A DNA stretch of 64,000 nucleotides, from the NCBI RefSeq assembly GCF_014502795.1, contig NZ_JACVHF010000012.1:1-64000 (forward strand). Direction: 5' to 3'. The position numbers and the translations under genes were made by a program. This document shows, in pieces, positions 28,572 to 39,998 of the stretch. The notes below the pieces were generated by a model that searched no databases, was not told the origin of the DNA, and saw only the letters and a list, made by a program, of their open reading frames with translations. Origin of the DNA: Heliobacterium chlorum. GTDB taxonomy: Bacteria > Bacillota > Desulfitobacteriia > Heliobacteriales > Heliobacteriaceae. Positions within the stretch are counted from its first letter, which is position 1; each line of letters opens with the position of its first letter.

Positions 28572-29099
28572 ATGGACAAACAGTGGTATGTAATACACAC
28601 CTACTCCGGCTATGAGAACAAAGTGAAAGCCAACCTGGAACGCCGGGTAGAATCGATGAACATGGAGGACAAGATCTTTCGCATCCTTGTTCCCATGGAA
28701 GATGAAGTCGAGATCAAAAACGGCAAGCGCAAAGTCACCAAGCGCAAAGTGTTTCCAGGTTATGTCCTCGTTGAGATGATTATGACCGATGATTCCTGGT
28801 ATGTAGTGCGGAATACACCAGGGGTAACAGGGTTTGTCGGCCCGGGAACGAAGCCGATCCCCTTGCAACCCGGTGAGATGGCCTACATTTTGAAATCGAT
28901 GGGTCTTGAAGACGCGAAAACGCGCCATGATTTTGAACTCAAGCAGAACGTACGCGTCATCTCTGGTCCCTTTCAAGATTTTATTGGGATTATCGAAGAT
29001 ATTCAACCGGAAAAAGGCAAGCTGAAAGTGCTTGTTTCCATGTTCGGCAGGGAAACCCCTGTGGAACTTGATTTTGCACAGGTTGAAAAATTATCATAA
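28572..29099 (+). CDS. nusG: Transcription termination/antitermination protein NusG
   Basis: A 175 aa protein. The NGN domain (WYVIHTYSGYENKVKANLE to about 110) binds RNA polymerase, and the C-terminal KOW domain starts near VRVISGPFQDFIGIIEDI. Located between secE and rplK as usual. Confidence 0.97.
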   Translation: MDKQWYVIHTYSGYENKVKANLERRVESMNMEDKIFRILVPMEDEVEIKNGKRKVTKRKVFPGYVLVEMIMTDDSWYVVRNTPGVTGFVGPGTKPIPLQPGEMAYILKSMGLEDAKTRHDFELKQNVRVISGPFQDFIGIIEDIQPEKGKLKVLVSMFGRETPVELDFAQVEKLS

Positions 29100-29144
29100 T
29101 CAATAAAACTACCACAGATCAAGTTAAGGAGGTGGCATTATACA

Positions 29145-29567
29145 ATGGCAAAAAAAGTTGTCGCAGTCGTAAAACTGCAATGTCCTGCAGGTAAAGCTAA
29201 CCCTGCTCCCCCGGTCGGTCCGGCTCTCGGTCAGCACGGGGTTAATATTATGGCCTTCTGTAAACAGTACAACGAAGCTACGGCCTCCCAAGCAGGCCTG
29301 ATCATTCCCGTTGAAATCACCGTTTACGAGGACCGTTCTTTCACTTTTGTCACGAAGACTCCTCCGGCAGCAGTTCTGCTGAAAAAAGCCGCCGGTGTTG
29401 AGACAGCTTCCGGTACCCCCAACAAGAAAAAAGTGGGTAAAGTATCGAAAGACAAAGTCAAAGAGATCGCTGAACTGAAAATGAAAGACCTGAACGCAGC
29501 TAGCGTCGAAGCGGCGATGCGCATGGTTGAGGGTACTGCCCGCAGCATGGGTATCGAAATCGTCTAA
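29145..29567 (+). CDS. rplK: 50S ribosomal protein L11
   Basis: A 140 aa protein of the ribosomal GTPase centre. The N-terminal proline-rich [18 protein letters not shown], target of thiopeptide antibiotics, and the C-terminal rRNA-binding domain ending in [12 protein letters not shown] are intact. AAGGAGG lies 13 nt before the ATG. Confidence 0.98.
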   Translation: MAKKVVAVVKLQCPAGKANPAPPVGPALGQHGVNIMAFCKQYNEATASQAGLIIPVEITVYEDRSFTFVTKTPPAAVLLKKAAGVETASGTPNKKKVGKVSKDKVKEIAELKMKDLNAASVEAAMRMVEGTARSMGIEIV

Positions 29568-29593
29568 GCGTACTGTCTATCGGTCGAAAAGAT

Positions 29594-29627
29594 TGTGGGA
29601 GGGGCCGCTAGGTTCCGCCTAACCACA
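29594..29627 (+). promoter_or_regulatory. Candidate L1-binding leader hairpin between rplK and rplA
   Basis: TGTGG pairs with CCACA around a GC-rich loop just before the rplA ribosome-binding site AAGGAGG. L1 is known to repress its own message by binding a 23S-like structure; the position fits, but the fold was judged by eye. Confidence 0.4.
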
Positions 29628-29640
29628 AGGAGGAAAAATC

Positions 29641-30348
29641 ATGCCGAAACACGGTAAGAAGTACCTGGAAAACGCAAAAATGGTGGACCGGGATACGGTT
29701 GTAGATGCTCCGGAAGCAATGGAAGTCGTCAAGAAAATGGCTACGGCCAAGTTCGACGAAACCATTGAAGCCGCTTTCCGTTTGGGTGTTGACCCCCGCC
29801 ATGCCGATCAAATGATCCGCGGCGCTGTTGTTCTTCCCCACGGTACCGGTAAAACCCGCAAAGTGGCTGTCTTCGCCAAAGGCGACAAAGCCAAAGAAGC
29901 TGAGGCTGCAGGTGCTGATTTTGTCGGCGCGGAAGACCTCGTAGAAAAGATCCAAGGCGGCTGGTTCGATTTCGACGTAGCCGTTGCGACTCCCGATGTC
30001 ATGGGTATGGTCGGTAAACTGGGCCGTGTGCTCGGTCCCAAAGGCCTTATGCCCAACCCCAAAACCGGCACGGTTACTTTTGATGTGGCTCGCGCCATTC
30101 AAGAGATCAAGGCTGGTAAGATTGAGTACCGCGTTGACAAGACGGGTATCATCCATGCTCCCATTGGAAAGGCTTCCTTTGATGCGCAGAAGTTGCTGGA
30201 AAACTATCAGGTGCTGCTCGACACCCTGTTGAAAGCCAAGCCGGCTGCTGCTAAAGGCCAGTACATCAAGAGCATTACCCTGTCTTCTACCATGAGCCCT
30301 GGTGTGCGGATCAACCCGCTCAAACCCCATGCCGTACAAGCTCAGTAG
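29641..30348 (+). CDS. rplA: 50S ribosomal protein L1
   Basis: A 235 aa protein of the L1 stalk. The family blocks [15 protein letters not shown] and [20 protein letters not shown] are intact. It is the last gene before the L10 leader. L1 also binds its own mRNA in many bacteria. Confidence 0.98.
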   Translation: MPKHGKKYLENAKMVDRDTVVDAPEAMEVVKKMATAKFDETIEAAFRLGVDPRHADQMIRGAVVLPHGTGKTRKVAVFAKGDKAKEAEAAGADFVGAEDLVEKIQGGWFDFDVAVATPDVMGMVGKLGRVLGPKGLMPNPKTGTVTFDVARAIQEIKAGKIEYRVDKTGIIHAPIGKASFDAQKLLENYQVLLDTLLKAKPAAAKGQYIKSITLSSTMSPGVRINPLKPHAVQAQ

Positions 30349-30357
30349 TTTTTAAAC

Positions 30358-30386
30358 TTGACAAGTGGATGACTACTGGTTAGTAT
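30358..30386 (+). promoter_or_regulatory. Promoter of rplJL
   Basis: TTGACA (30358-30363) and TAGTAT (30381-30386) with 17 bp spacing, ten bases after the rplA stop. Confidence 0.65.
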
Positions 30387-30420
30387 AGATAGTGCTGATA
30401 ATTTGAAATTGAAAAGATTC

Positions 30421-30485
30421 GCTGAAGACAGCAGGTGCCGTAATCTTACGGCTTAAGGCGCAAGCGCCTGCCGAGGTGATTTGAC
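30421..30485 (+). promoter_or_regulatory. L10 leader (L10/L12-binding autoregulatory RNA)
   Basis: AAGACAGCAGGTGCCG...GGCTTAAGGCGCAAGCGCCTGCCGAGGT shows the pairing GCAGG/CCTGC with internal hairpins CCGTAA/TTACGG and GGCGC/GCGCC. The CAGCAGG...CCTGCCGAGG pattern is characteristic of Firmicute L10 leaders, where the L10-L12 complex represses its own operon. Confidence 0.85.
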
Positions 30486-30540
30486 GAAATAAACCGGTGA
30501 GAGATATAGATTTCTTACTTGGGATTGATTTGTCATGTCG

Positions 30541-30572
30541 AAGCCTCTGCTGTTGAAAGCGGAGGCTTTTCC
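30541..30572 (+). terminator. Attenuator terminator in the rplJ leader
   Basis: AAGCCTC pairs with GAGGCTT around a GC-containing loop and is followed by TTCC. It lies between the L10-binding element and rplJ, the arrangement expected for transcription attenuation by L10. Confidence 0.7.
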
Positions 30573-30605
30573 GCTTTTCCCGAAAAAGGGGGTGAAATAG
30601 CCCGT

Positions 30606-31136
30606 ATGACCACGAAAGCTGTAAAAGCAGAGTCCTTGGTGGAAATCAAAGAAAAACTCGGTCAAGCCCAGTCCTGTGTACTGGTCGACTTCCGGGGTAT
30701 GACGGTGAAAGAAGCTACGGACCTGCGTAACAAATGCCGCGAAGTCGGTGTTGACTTCAAAGTCTGCAAAAACACACTGACCAGCATCGCTGCTGCTGAA
30801 CTGGGAATTCAAGGACTGGATGTATATCTCGCTGGCCCCACTGCCATTGCCTTCGGTTTGACCGATGCCGTGGCTCCGGCCAAAGTCCTGACTGAGTTCG
30901 CCAAAACCACGAAAAACAAAAACTTCGCCGTAAAAGGCGGTGTCGTTGACGGAAAAGTCATCGATGCCAATGGAGTCAAAGCCTTGGCCGATCTTCCTTC
31001 TCGGGAAGTTCTGCTGGCTCAAGTCCTGGCCGGAATTCAAGGTCCCCTGGTCGGCCTGGTCAACGTGCTCCAAGGTCCGATTCGCAAGCTGGGTTACGCC
31101 TTGGAAGACCTGCGCAAGCAAAAAGAAATCGCCTAG
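30606..31136 (+). CDS. rplJ: 50S ribosomal protein L10
   Basis: A 176 aa stalk-base protein. The rRNA-binding N-terminus contains VLVDFRGMTVKEATDLR, and the C-terminal helix carries L7/L12 dimers. A frame open from 30519 runs through the attenuator; ATG at 30606 after AAGGGGGTG is the real start. Confidence 0.97.
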   Translation: MTTKAVKAESLVEIKEKLGQAQSCVLVDFRGMTVKEATDLRNKCREVGVDFKVCKNTLTSIAAAELGIQGLDVYLAGPTAIAFGLTDAVAPAKVLTEFAKTTKNKNFAVKGGVVDGKVIDANGVKALADLPSREVLLAQVLAGIQGPLVGLVNVLQGPIRKLGYALEDLRKQKEIA

Positions 31137-31206
31137 TTGCCTGACGGTTAGCCGTCAACATAGTTCTAAAAAAATTTGATATTATCAAATGGAGGAATTC
31201 ATTACC

Positions 31207-31584
31207 ATGAGTAAAATCGCTGAAATCATCGAAGCGGTCAAAGGCCTGACCGTCCTCGAACTGGCCGAACTGGTCAAAGCTTTCGAAGAAGAATTTGGCG
31301 TAAGCGCCGCTGCCCCTGTAGCTATGGCTGCAATGCCTGCTGCTGCTGCTGCTGCTCCTGCTGTTGAAGAGCAAACCGAATTCGACGTTATCCTCAAAGC
31401 CGCTGGCGACAAAAAAGTGAACGTCATCAAAGTCGTTCGTGAAATCACCGGCCTCGGCCTGAAAGAAGCCAAAGACCTCGTCGATGGCGCTCCTAAAGCC
31501 GTTAAAGAAAAAATCGCTAAAGAAGAAGCCGAAAGCATCAAGAAGAAACTTGAAGAAGCCGGCGCTTCCGTCGAAGTTAAGTAA
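31207..31584 (+). CDS. rplL: 50S ribosomal protein L7/L12
   Basis: A 125 aa protein. N-terminal dimerisation helices, an Ala-rich hinge (about 38-55), and the factor-binding C-terminal domain with [20 protein letters not shown]. The start is M7 of the longer frame; GGAGG lies 11 nt upstream, inside the extension. Confidence 0.97.
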   Translation: MSKIAEIIEAVKGLTVLELAELVKAFEEEFGVSAAAPVAMAAMPAAAAAAPAVEEQTEFDVILKAAGDKKVNVIKVVREITGLGLKEAKDLVDGAPKAVKEKIAKEEAESIKKKLEEAGASVEVK

Positions 31585-31606
31585 TTTCAGCATCATAGAC
31601 AAACCA

Positions 31607-31643
31607 GAAAAGCAGGGCGGACCCAACCGTCCTGCTTTTTTTA
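31607..31643 (+). terminator. Rho-independent terminator after rplL
   Basis: AGCAGGGCGG pairs with CCGTCCTGCT (one G-T pair) around an ACCCAA loop and is followed by TTTTTTT. It separates rplJL from rpoBC, which has its own promoter. Confidence 0.92.
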
Positions 31644-31665
31644 CCTCGCCGAAGCTTTCCTTTCG

Positions 31666-31694
31666 TTGACAAATGGTACCTCTTGTGCTAAAAT
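31666..31694 (+). promoter_or_regulatory. Sigma-A promoter of rpoBC
   Basis: A perfect TTGACA (31666-31671) and TAAAAT (31689-31694) with 17 bp spacing, followed by a leader of about 250 nt. Confidence 0.82.
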
Positions 31695-31857
31695 TATATC
31701 TTGCGATCGTACTTGTGTTTTGGGCGACCTTTCCCAACAGCAAGTACATAATCTGGAATATTTTGATGGTTGACAGGTTAGAATACCCGGATATGAGGGG
31801 GAACCTAAGGGTATGCCGATTGGGACTCGCCGGGGAGGGAGTCTGTTGCCGCATGTT

Positions 31858-31925
31858 AAAGAAGAAACCCAGTTTGACTAGAGGGTAGGGATAGACCCTC
31901 TCGCTGGTGTTTCTTTTGTTTTGCT
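31858..31925 (+). terminator. Terminator-like hairpin in the rpoB leader (possible attenuator)
   Basis: The outer arm from 31860 to 31872 pairs with 31904-31917 over about 13 bp with one bulge, and an inner stem GAGGGT/ACCCTC (31881-31886 with 31895-31900) stacks inside. TTTTGTTTTG follows. The structure ends about 15 nt before the rpoB ribosome-binding site. It looks like an intrinsic terminator that must be bypassed for rpoBC expression. Confidence 0.65.
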
Positions 31926-31950
31926 ATCACGAATCAAGAGGTGAATACGG

Positions 31951-34900
31951 ATGGTATATCCTGTGCAATGTGGGCCACGAGAGCGTTGGAGCTTCGCCCG
32001 CATCCAGGAAGTCATGGACATGCCCAACCTGATAGAAATCCAACAAAATTCGTATCGCTGGTTTCTTGACGAGGGCTTGCGCGAGATGTTTCGCGATATC
32101 TCGCCCATTCAGGACTTCACCGGAAACCTGATCCTGGAGTTCATCGACTATTCCCTGGGGGAACCCAAGTATAGCGTAGAAGAGTGTAAAGAGCGCGATG
32201 TCACTTTCGCTGCTCCGCTGCGCGTCAAAGTCCGTCTGATCAATAAAGAGACGGGCGAGGTCAAGGAACAGGAAGTTTTCATGGGCGACTTCCCACTGAT
32301 GACCGAAAAAGGCACCTTCATCATCAACGGTGCCGAGCGGGTTATCGTCAGCCAATTGGTCCGTTCGCCTGGCGTCTATTTTAATGAGACGACAGACCCG
32401 ACGAGCGGCAAAAAAGTCTATGGGGCGACCATGATCCCCAACCGTGGTGCATGGTTGGAGTTTGAGTCCGATGCCAATGACAACGTCTATGTCCGTATCG
32501 ACCGGACTCGAAAACTGCCGGCTACCGTATTGATCCGAGCGCTGGGCTATTCGAACAACGTTCAGGTCCATGAGCTCTTCGATGGTGACGAGCGTATCCG
32601 CATCACCTTAGAACGGGACAACACGGAAAACACCGAAGAGGCGCTCGTCGAGATCTACAAGCGACTCCGTCCCGGTGAACCGCCGACAGTGGACAGCGCC
32701 CGCTCGTTGCTAGATACGCTGTTCTTCGACCCGAAACGGTATGACCTAGCCAAAGTAGGCCGTTATAAAATCAATAAACGCCTTGGCTTGCAAATAGAAA
32801 AAGAGATTCGCCATCTCACCAAGGATGATATCATCGCCACAGTCCGTGAAATGCTCAAGCTGATGCAGGGCGAAGGCCATGCCGATGATATCGATCACCT
32901 GGGTAACCGGCGCTTGCGTTCCGTCGGCGAACTGCTGCAAAACCAGTTCCGCATCGGCCTGTCCCGGATGGAACGGGTCGTCCGAGAACGGATGACCATT
33001 CAAGACGTAGAAGTTATCACCCCGCAGGTGCTCATCAATATTCGTCCTGTCGTGGCGGCGATCAAGGAATTCTTCGGATCTTCCCAGTTGTCGCAGTTTA
33101 TGGATCAGACGAACCCTCTCGCCGAACTGACCCACAAACGCCGTCTCTCTGCCCTCGGTCCTGGCGGTCTTTCGCGGGAACGGGCCGGTTTCGAAGTGCG
33201 GGACGTTCACCACTCCCACTACGGACGGATGTGCCCCATTGAGACGCCGGAAGGTCCGAACATCGGTTTGATCGGTTCCTTGTCCACATTCGCGCGGATC
33301 AACGAATTCGGTTTCATCGAGACACCTTACCGGAAAGTCGACAAAGAACGGGGTGCCGTGACCGAGCAGATCGATTACCTGACCGCTGATGAAGAAGATA
33401 AATTCATCGTCGCTCAGGCGAACGCACCCTTGGATGAAGAAGGACGCTTCGTTCAAAACAAGGTCAACGCACGCCATGGCCATGACATCCTCGTGGTGCC
33501 TGTGGAAATGGTCGATTATATGGACGTGTCACCGAAGCAGGTTGTATCGATCGCGACAGCTTTGATTCCCTTCTTGGAACACGACGACGCGAACCGGGCC
33601 CTCATGGGTGCCAACATGCAACGTCAGGCCGTGCCTCTGCTCCGGACCGATGCTCCCTACGTGGGCACCGGTATGGAATACAAAGCAGCGAAAGACTCCG
33701 GCGTCGTAGCCATAGCCAAGAAACCCGGTGTCATCGAACGGGTCACTGGTGATGAAATCATCATCCGCTCTGATGACGGCACGCTGGAACAGCACAAGCT
33801 GCTCAAGTTTTTGCGTTCCAACCAAGGCACGTGCATCAACCAGAAGCCCATCTGCCGGAAAGGGCAGCGGGTGGAAGCCGGCGACATCATCGCGGACGGA
33901 CCTTCCACCGACCAGGGCGAACTGGCTCTCGGTCGCAACGTCCTTGTCGCCTTCATGACCTGGGAAGGGTACAACTACGAAGACGCTATCTTAGTCAACG
34001 AAAAACTCGTCAGAGAAGATTACTTTACCTCTATTCATATTGAAGAATATGAGTGCGATTCTCGCGATACCAAGCTCGGTCCCGAAGAGATCACCCGTGA
34101 CATTCCGAACGTGGGCGAAGAAGTTCTCAAGGACTTAGACGATCGCGGAATTATCCGTGTCGGAGCCGAAGTTCGACCGGGCGATATCCTCGTCGGTAAA
34201 GTGACGCCGAAAGGCGAAACGGAACTGACGGCAGAAGAGCGGCTCTTGCGGGCCATCTTCGGTGAAAAAGCTCGCGAAGTCCGCGATACATCCCTTCGCG
34301 TACCTCACGGCGAAGCCGGCAAGATCGTCGACGTGAAAGTATTCTCCCGTGAAAACGGTGATGAACTGGCACCGGGTGTAAACCAACTGGTGCGCTGCTA
34401 CATCGCCCAAAAACGGAAGATTTCCCAAGGCGACAAGATGGCCGGTCGTCACGGAAACAAAGGGGTTATCTCTCGCATCATGGCCGAAGCGGAGATGCCT
34501 TATCTCCCCGACGGCACGCCTGTTGAAATCGTCTTGAATCCGCTGGGCGTTCCTTCCCGGATGAACATCGGGCAGGTCTTGGAGTGTCATCTCGGCTGGG
34601 CATCGAAAAACATCGATCGGGGCTTGCTCGCCGACGGCGAACCGAGCGGTGAAAGAGGCATCCGTGTGGCCACGCCTGTTTTCGACGGCGCCACCGAAGA
34701 AGATATCTACGAATTCCTGACACAAGCCCGTCTGCCTGAATTGGCGGAGACAGCCATGTCTGACGCGCGGACCGAACACATGCGGGAGATCTTCCCGACC
34801 ATTCCGCTGGGTAAAACTATCCTTTTTGATGGTCGTACAGGGGAACCCTTTGACAACCCGATTACGGTCGGATACATGTATGTGTTGAAACTGGCTCACC

Positions 34901-35418
34901 TTGTCGACGACAAGATCCATGCTCGTTCCACCGGTCCTTACTCGTTCGTCACGCAGCAGCCGCTCGGCGGTAAAGCTCAGTTCGGCGGACAGCGTTTCGG
35001 CGAGATGGAAGTTTGGGCTTTGGAAGCCTATGGTGCCGCCTATACCCTGCAAGAAATCCTTACGGTCAAGTCTGACGACGTGGTCGGTCGGGTGAAAACG
35101 TATGAAGCCATCGTGAAGGGTGAAAACATCCCTGAACCGGGTGTGCCTGAATCCTTCAAAGTCTTGATCAAAGAACTGCAGAGCCTCGGGTTGGATGTAA
35201 AAATCCTGTCCGAAGACGAGCGGGAAATCGAGATCAAAGAAGTGGAAGAAGACGTAGCGGAGACAGCCAAAGAACTGGGCATCGACATTCAAGGTGAAGA
35301 AAGACCAGAGGCTGACAACGTACCCAATCCGATCCCTGAGGAATCGGACGACGAGGAAGACTTGGATTTTGCGGCTGGCTTCCTGCAAGACGCCTTGGAT
35401 GAGCTGGAGGAAGAGTAA
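31951..35418 (+). CDS. rpoB: DNA-directed RNA polymerase subunit beta
   Basis: A 1155 aa subunit. The rifampicin region ([20 protein letters not shown], then [10 protein letters not shown]) has the usual sensitive residues. [13 protein letters not shown] and the C-terminal block [20 protein letters not shown] are intact. The last 50 residues form an acidic tail. ATG start with AGAGGTG 8 nt before. A regulatory hairpin lies just upstream; rpoC follows. Confidence 0.98.
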   Translation: MVYPVQCGPRERWSFARIQEVMDMPNLIEIQQNSYRWFLDEGLREMFRDISPIQDFTGNLILEFIDYSLGEPKYSVEECKERDVTFAAPLRVKVRLINKETGEVKEQEVFMGDFPLMTEKGTFIINGAERVIVSQLVRSPGVYFNETTDPTSGKKVYGATMIPNRGAWLEFESDANDNVYVRIDRTRKLPATVLIRALGYSNNVQVHELFDGDERIRITLERDNTENTEEALVEIYKRLRPGEPPTVDSARSLLDTLFFDPKRYDLAKVGRYKINKRLGLQIEKEIRHLTKDDIIATVREMLKLMQGEGHADDIDHLGNRRLRSVGELLQNQFRIGLSRMERVVRERMTIQDVEVITPQVLINIRPVVAAIKEFFGSSQLSQFMDQTNPLAELTHKRRLSALGPGGLSRERAGFEVRDVHHSHYGRMCPIETPEGPNIGLIGSLSTFARINEFGFIETPYRKVDKERGAVTEQIDYLTADEEDKFIVAQANAPLDEEGRFVQNKVNARHGHDILVVPVEMVDYMDVSPKQVVSIATALIPFLEHDDANRALMGANMQRQAVPLLRTDAPYVGTGMEYKAAKDSGVVAIAKKPGVIERVTGDEIIIRSDDGTLEQHKLLKFLRSNQGTCINQKPICRKGQRVEAGDIIADGPSTDQGELALGRNVLVAFMTWEGYNYEDAILVNEKLVREDYFTSIHIEEYECDSRDTKLGPEEITRDIPNVGEEVLKDLDDRGIIRVGAEVRPGDILVGKVTPKGETELTAEERLLRAIFGEKAREVRDTSLRVPHGEAGKIVDVKVFSRENGDELAPGVNQLVRCYIAQKRKISQGDKMAGRHGNKGVISRIMAEAEMPYLPDGTPVEIVLNPLGVPSRMNIGQVLECHLGWASKNIDRGLLADGEPSGERGIRVATPVFDGATEEDIYEFLTQARLPELAETAMSDARTEHMREIFPTIPLGKTILFDGRTGEPFDNPITVGYMYVLKLAHLVDDKIHARSTGPYSFVTQQPLGGKAQFGGQRFGEMEVWALEAYGAAYTLQEILTVKSDDVVGRVKTYEAIVKGENIPEPGVPESFKVLIKELQSLGLDVKILSEDEREIEIKEVEEDVAETAKELGIDIQGEERPEADNVPNPIPEESDDEEDLDFAAGFLQDALDELEEE

Positions 35419-35453
35419 GCCCGCGGGTGACGAACCGGAAGGGAGAGAAACCG

Positions 35454-38400
35454 TTGCTCGACGTCAATAATTTTGACCGTATGCGTATCGGTCTGGCCTC
35501 ACCGGAGCTGATCAAGCAATGGTCGAGTGGAGAAGTAAAAAAACCGGAGACAATCAACTACCGAACCCTAAAACCGGAACGGGACGGTCTGTTCTGTGAA
35601 CGGATTTTTGGACCGACCCGGGACTGGGAATGTCATTGCGGCAAATACAAACGGGTCCGCTATAAAGGCATCGTCTGCGATCGCTGCGGTGTGGAAGTAA
35701 CCCGTTCGAAAGTCCGCCGTGAACGGCTCGGTCATATTGATCTGGCTGCACCGGTATCTCACATTTGGTATTTCAAAGGCATTCCCAGCCGTATGGGCTT
35801 GCTTTTAGACATGTCGCCGCGTTCCCTGGAAAAGGTGCTTTATTTTGTCGCCTACATCGTCATCGATGCCGGTGACACACCGCTGATGAAGAAACAACTG
35901 CTGACAGAGACGGAGTACCGGGAGCACCGGGAAAAGTACGGCAGCCGTTTCAAAGCCGGAATGGGCGCCGAAGCGATCAAAGATCTGCTCAGTGAGATGG
36001 ATCTGGATCAACTCTGTGAAGAGCTGCGCCAGGAACTGAAAGAAGTGACAGGCCAACGCAAGGTGCGGGCCATACGCCGCCTGGAAGTGGTTGAAGCCTT
36101 CAAAAACTCCGGCAACCGTCCTGATTGGATGATCATGGACGTAGTCCCCGTCATTCCGCCAGAACTGCGCCCCATGGTTCAGCTCGACGGCGGTCGTTTT
36201 GCCACATCGGACTTAAACGATTTGTACCGGCGCGTGATCAACCGGAACAACCGCTTGAAGCGTCTTCTCGATTTGGGCGCCCCCGATATCATCGTCCGCA
36301 ACGAAAAACGGATGCTGCAAGAAGCCGTGGACGCACTCATCGACAACGGACGGCGCGGACGTCCTGTCACCGGACCGGGGAACCGCCCCTTAAAGTCCTT
36401 GTCCGATATGCTCAAAGGCAAGCAAGGTCGTTTCCGTCAGAACCTACTCGGAAAACGGGTCGACTACTCCGGTCGTTCCGTTATCGTCGTCGGTCCTGAC
36501 TTGAATCTCCACCAATGCGGGTTGCCCAAAGAAATGGCCCTGGAATTATTCAAGCCTTTTGTCATGAAGAAGCTGGTCGAAGACGGCCATGCCCATAACA
36601 TTAAGAGTGCCAAACGGATGGTAGAACGCGTCAAAAATGAAGTCTGGGATGTCCTGGAGGACGTCATCGCCGAACATCCTGTTCTTTTGAACCGCGCCCC
36701 AACCTTGCACCGTTTAGGCATTCAAGCCTTCGAGCCGGTCCTTGTTGAAGGACGGGCGCTGCAGATTCACCCCCTTGTCTGTACGGCCTATAACGCCGAC
36801 TTCGACGGTGACCAGATGGCTGTTCACGTCCCTCTGTCAGCGGAAGCCCAGGCAGAAGCGCGGAACCTGATGCTGTCGGCCCAGAACATCTTGAACCCAA
36901 AAGACGGCCGCCCTGTCGTCACCCCGACCCAGGACATGGTTATCGGTTCCTACTATCTGACGCTCGAACGGGAAGGTGCCCGGGGCGAAGGCATGGTCTT
37001 TGCTTCCATGGAGGAAGCGATCGCCGCCTATGAATCCAAATCGGTTCATCTGCAGGCGAAAATTCGCATCCGCCTTAACGACCGTGTTCGGGAAGCCCTG
37101 GAGTATGCGAAGCCGGAAGCGCGGACTGTCGATGAGCGGGGCCGCTTTACCACGACCGTCGGCCGGCTTATCTTCAATAACGTTATCCCGCCTCGAGTCG
37201 GCTATATCAACGAAGTCGTTGGCAAGAAGCAGCTCGGTGTCATCGTCGCCCGCTGTTATGACAAGCTGGGCATCGGCGAGACAGCCAAGATGCTCGACGG
37301 CATCAAAAAGCTCGGCTATCAGTACTCGACACGGGCCGGCGTCACGGTCGGCATTACGGACGTCGATGTTCCCGAAGAAAAGAAACGTCTCCTCAAAGAG
37401 GCTGAAGCCACCGTTGAAAAAGTCGAAGGACAGTATCGCCGTGGCTTGATCACCGAAGAAGAACGGTATCAGAAAGTCATCGACATCTGGAACCGGACGA
37501 CCGATGATGTGACCCAGGCGCTCCTCAACACGTTGAGCAAATTCAATCCCGTCTACATGATGGCCACCTCTGGTGCCCGCGGTAACATCCAGCAGATCCG
37601 TCAGCTCGCCGGGATGCGCGGTTTGATGGCCGACCCTTCCGGTCGAATCATCGACTTGCCCATTAAAGCGAACTTCCGGGAAGGACTCACCGTGTTGGAA
37701 TACTTCATCTCCACTCACGGCGCCCGGAAAGGTCTTGCTGATACAGCCTTACGGACGGCTGACTCCGGTTATCTGACCCGTCGTCTCGTCGACGTTTCGC
37801 AGGACGTCATCGTCCGTGAAGTCGACTGCGGCACCCACGAGGGCATTCCTGTCGAAGCGATTGTCGATGGCAAGCAAGTCATTGAACGCCTATCAGACCG
37901 CTTAGCCGGTCGCTATGCCATGGAAGATATCATCGATCCTGAGACCGGTGAACAACTGGCTCAGATCGGCGAAGAAATGTCTCAAGATCAGGCCGACCGG
38001 ATTGAACAACTGATCAAGCAGCAAAAACTGCCTCACAACTCTGTATATATTCGCTCCGTCCTCACCTGTAAAACTCGTTACGGTGTCTGCCGGAAGTGCT
38101 ACGGACGTAACTTAGCGACCGGTCGTACCGTTGAGATCGGGGAAGCCGTCGGTATCATAGCCGCCCAGTCCATCGGTGAACCGGGAACGCAGCTGACGAT
38201 GCGTACCTTCCACACCGGTGGTGTTGCCGGTGATGACATCACGCAAGGTTTGCCGCGGGTTGAAGAACTCTTTGAAGCCCGGAAGCCAAAAGGCTTGGCC
38301 ATCATCGCCGAAACGGACGGTATCGTCAAAATCGTCGATAACAAAGGGCGGAAAGACATCGATATCCAATCGGATGACGGCGAAACCCATCATTACGGGA

Positions 38401-39008
38401 TCCCTTACAATTCCCGCTTAAAAGTGGAAGACGGACAAAGGGTACCGGCCGGTACGGAGATGACCGAGGGCTCTGTCAACCCCCACGACATGCTGCGGGT
38501 GCGCGGTATTCAAGGCGTGCAAACGTACTTGCTGCGGGAAGTCCAGCGCGTGTACCGTTTGCAAGGTGTTGACATCAATGATAAACACATTGAAGTCATG
38601 GTCCGGCAGATGATGCGCAAAGTCAAAGTGGAAGAATCGGGCGATACGGAACTGCTGCCAGGCGGTCTCATCGATATTGCTGATTTCGAAGCGGAGAACG
38701 TAAAAGCGATCGAACTGGGCAAAGAGCCGGCAACGGCTCGACCGATCCTTTTGGGGATCACCAAAGCCTCCTTGGCGACGGACTCCTTCTTGTCGGCGGC
38801 GTCCTTCCAAGAGACGACACGGGTACTGACGGAAGCCGCCATCAAAGGCAAAGTCGATCCGCTGCTCGGCCTCAAGGAAAACGTCATCATCGGCAAACTG
38901 ATCCCTGCCGGTACGGGTATGTCCCGCTACCGCAATATTCAAGTTGTCACCGGTGAAGAAGACGTATTGGAAAACGACGAAGTCGAAACGGACGAATATC
39001 CAGCCTAA
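35454..39008 (+). CDS. rpoC: DNA-directed RNA polymerase subunit beta'
   Basis: A 1184 aa subunit. The N-terminal zinc site (CHCGKY...CDRCGVE), the catalytic [12 protein letters not shown] motif binding Mg2+, and the second zinc site (CGTHEG...CRKCYG) are present. TTG at 35454 is the likely start: AAGGGAG precedes it and the protein then begins MLDVNNFDR as in Bacillus. A GTG nine codons upstream lacks a ribosome-binding site. Confidence 0.97.
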   Translation: MLDVNNFDRMRIGLASPELIKQWSSGEVKKPETINYRTLKPERDGLFCERIFGPTRDWECHCGKYKRVRYKGIVCDRCGVEVTRSKVRRERLGHIDLAAPVSHIWYFKGIPSRMGLLLDMSPRSLEKVLYFVAYIVIDAGDTPLMKKQLLTETEYREHREKYGSRFKAGMGAEAIKDLLSEMDLDQLCEELRQELKEVTGQRKVRAIRRLEVVEAFKNSGNRPDWMIMDVVPVIPPELRPMVQLDGGRFATSDLNDLYRRVINRNNRLKRLLDLGAPDIIVRNEKRMLQEAVDALIDNGRRGRPVTGPGNRPLKSLSDMLKGKQGRFRQNLLGKRVDYSGRSVIVVGPDLNLHQCGLPKEMALELFKPFVMKKLVEDGHAHNIKSAKRMVERVKNEVWDVLEDVIAEHPVLLNRAPTLHRLGIQAFEPVLVEGRALQIHPLVCTAYNADFDGDQMAVHVPLSAEAQAEARNLMLSAQNILNPKDGRPVVTPTQDMVIGSYYLTLEREGARGEGMVFASMEEAIAAYESKSVHLQAKIRIRLNDRVREALEYAKPEARTVDERGRFTTTVGRLIFNNVIPPRVGYINEVVGKKQLGVIVARCYDKLGIGETAKMLDGIKKLGYQYSTRAGVTVGITDVDVPEEKKRLLKEAEATVEKVEGQYRRGLITEEERYQKVIDIWNRTTDDVTQALLNTLSKFNPVYMMATSGARGNIQQIRQLAGMRGLMADPSGRIIDLPIKANFREGLTVLEYFISTHGARKGLADTALRTADSGYLTRRLVDVSQDVIVREVDCGTHEGIPVEAIVDGKQVIERLSDRLAGRYAMEDIIDPETGEQLAQIGEEMSQDQADRIEQLIKQQKLPHNSVYIRSVLTCKTRYGVCRKCYGRNLATGRTVEIGEAVGIIAAQSIGEPGTQLTMRTFHTGGVAGDDITQGLPRVEELFEARKPKGLAIIAETDGIVKIVDNKGRKDIDIQSDDGETHHYGIPYNSRLKVEDGQRVPAGTEMTEGSVNPHDMLRVRGIQGVQTYLLREVQRVYRLQGVDINDKHIEVMVRQMMRKVKVEESGDTELLPGGLIDIADFEAENVKAIELGKEPATARPILLGITKASLATDSFLSAASFQETTRVLTEAAIKGKVDPLLGLKENVIIGKLIPAGTGMSRYRNIQVVTGEEDVLENDEVETDEYPA

Positions 39009-39196
39009 GCAGCTCTGTTCGCAGCCCCTAACTGCGACGAGCACAATGGTCCGGTAGTTTCTCAGTAAAGAAGGTGCGGGTATCGGTTGTTCGCTGCTTG
39101 CTTAAGGCGAGCGGTAACAATCGGTACACGCTCCCGGCCTTTTTGAAAACTCGTTTCCTCTATGCTGATATAAAAGCGATGTTAACAGCTTTTTTG

Positions 39197-39225
39197 TTGA
39201 CACGCCCATTCAGAAGTGATACTAT
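39197..39225 (+). promoter_or_regulatory. Promoter of the str operon
   Basis: A perfect TTGACA (39197-39202) and TACTAT (39220-39225) with 17 bp spacing, in the 251 bp between rpoC and the L7Ae-like gene. A weak hairpin AAAAGC/GCTTTT followed by T residues (39172-39195) just upstream may end the rpoBC transcript. Confidence 0.78.
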
Positions 39226-39259
39226 AAGCTAGTGTGTGATTCGTTAAAGGAGGATAACT

Positions 39260-39511
39260 ATGCCTTTAGAGCGCTTGAAATCGGCACGGCAGCGAACCGT
39301 CGGGACCAAGCAAACCCTGAAGGCCGTAGAGAAAGGGCAAGCAAAGCAGGTGTTTGTTGCCGTCGATGCTGACCCTTATGTGATAAATCCTTTAATGAAG
39401 CTTTGTGAAGAAAAAGCGATCCCAGTCGTCAATGTAGATACGATGGAGGCTTTGGGCCAGGCTTGTCATATTAAAGTTGGCTGTGCCTCTGCTGCCATCA
39501 TGGCTGAATAA
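39260..39511 (+). CDS. L7Ae-family ribosomal protein (YbxF/RplGB-like)
   Basis: An 83 aa kink-turn-binding protein of the L7Ae/L30e family (KQTLKAVEKGQAKQVFVAVDA; PVVNVDTMEALGQACHIKVG). Firmicutes carry it between rpoC and rpsL. AAAGGAGG lies 8 nt before the ATG. Its exact role in the bacterial ribosome is unsettled. Confidence 0.93.
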   Translation: MPLERLKSARQRTVGTKQTLKAVEKGQAKQVFVAVDADPYVINPLMKLCEEKAIPVVNVDTMEALGQACHIKVGCASAAIMAE

Positions 39512-39578
39512 GACAGATTTCTTCACTGACGATACGCATGGGTGAGTTGTAAGAATTCCGGGAAGGAGGTGCATGTTC

Positions 39579-39983
39579 ATGCCGACAATCAGCCAGCTCG
39601 TTCGGAAAGGCAGAGAAGTTCTCGTAGAGAAATCGACTGCTCCGGCGTTAAAAGAGTGCCCCCAAAAACGTGGGGTTTGCACTCGTGTTTATACCACGAC
39701 GCCGAAGAAGCCGAACTCTGCTCTTCGTAAAGTAGCCCGGGTCCGTTTAACCAACGGGGTGGAAGTCACCGCCTATATTCCCGGTATCGGGCACAACCTT
39801 CAAGAACACTCCGTTGTTCTGGTCCGCGGTGGTCGGGTAAAAGACCTTCCGGGTGTCCGTTATCACATCGTTCGTGGCGCTCTGGATACAGCCGGTACCC
39901 AAAACCGCAACCAGGCCCGTTCGAAATATGGAACGAAACGTCCCAAAAAAGGTGCTGCCACCGCAGCCAAAGGTAAAAAGTAA
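39579..39983 (+). CDS. rpsL: 30S ribosomal protein S12
   Basis: A 134 aa decoding-centre protein. [19 protein letters not shown] and [20 protein letters not shown] are intact, with the lysines whose change gives streptomycin resistance in their normal state. The first ATG (39573) is 2 nt from AAGGAGGT, so ATG 39579 with an 8 nt spacer is chosen. Confidence 0.98.
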   Translation: MPTISQLVRKGREVLVEKSTAPALKECPQKRGVCTRVYTTTPKKPNSALRKVARVRLTNGVEVTAYIPGIGHNLQEHSVVLVRGGRVKDLPGVRYHIVRGALDTAGTQNRNQARSKYGTKRPKKGAATAAKGKK

Positions 39984-39998
39984 GAGGGGGAAAACTGA

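Noticed and set aside
31673-31888. A leader peptide or small protein of 71 codons upstream of rpoB
   Set aside because: It begins within the promoter between the -35 and -10 boxes, so it cannot be translated from that transcript.
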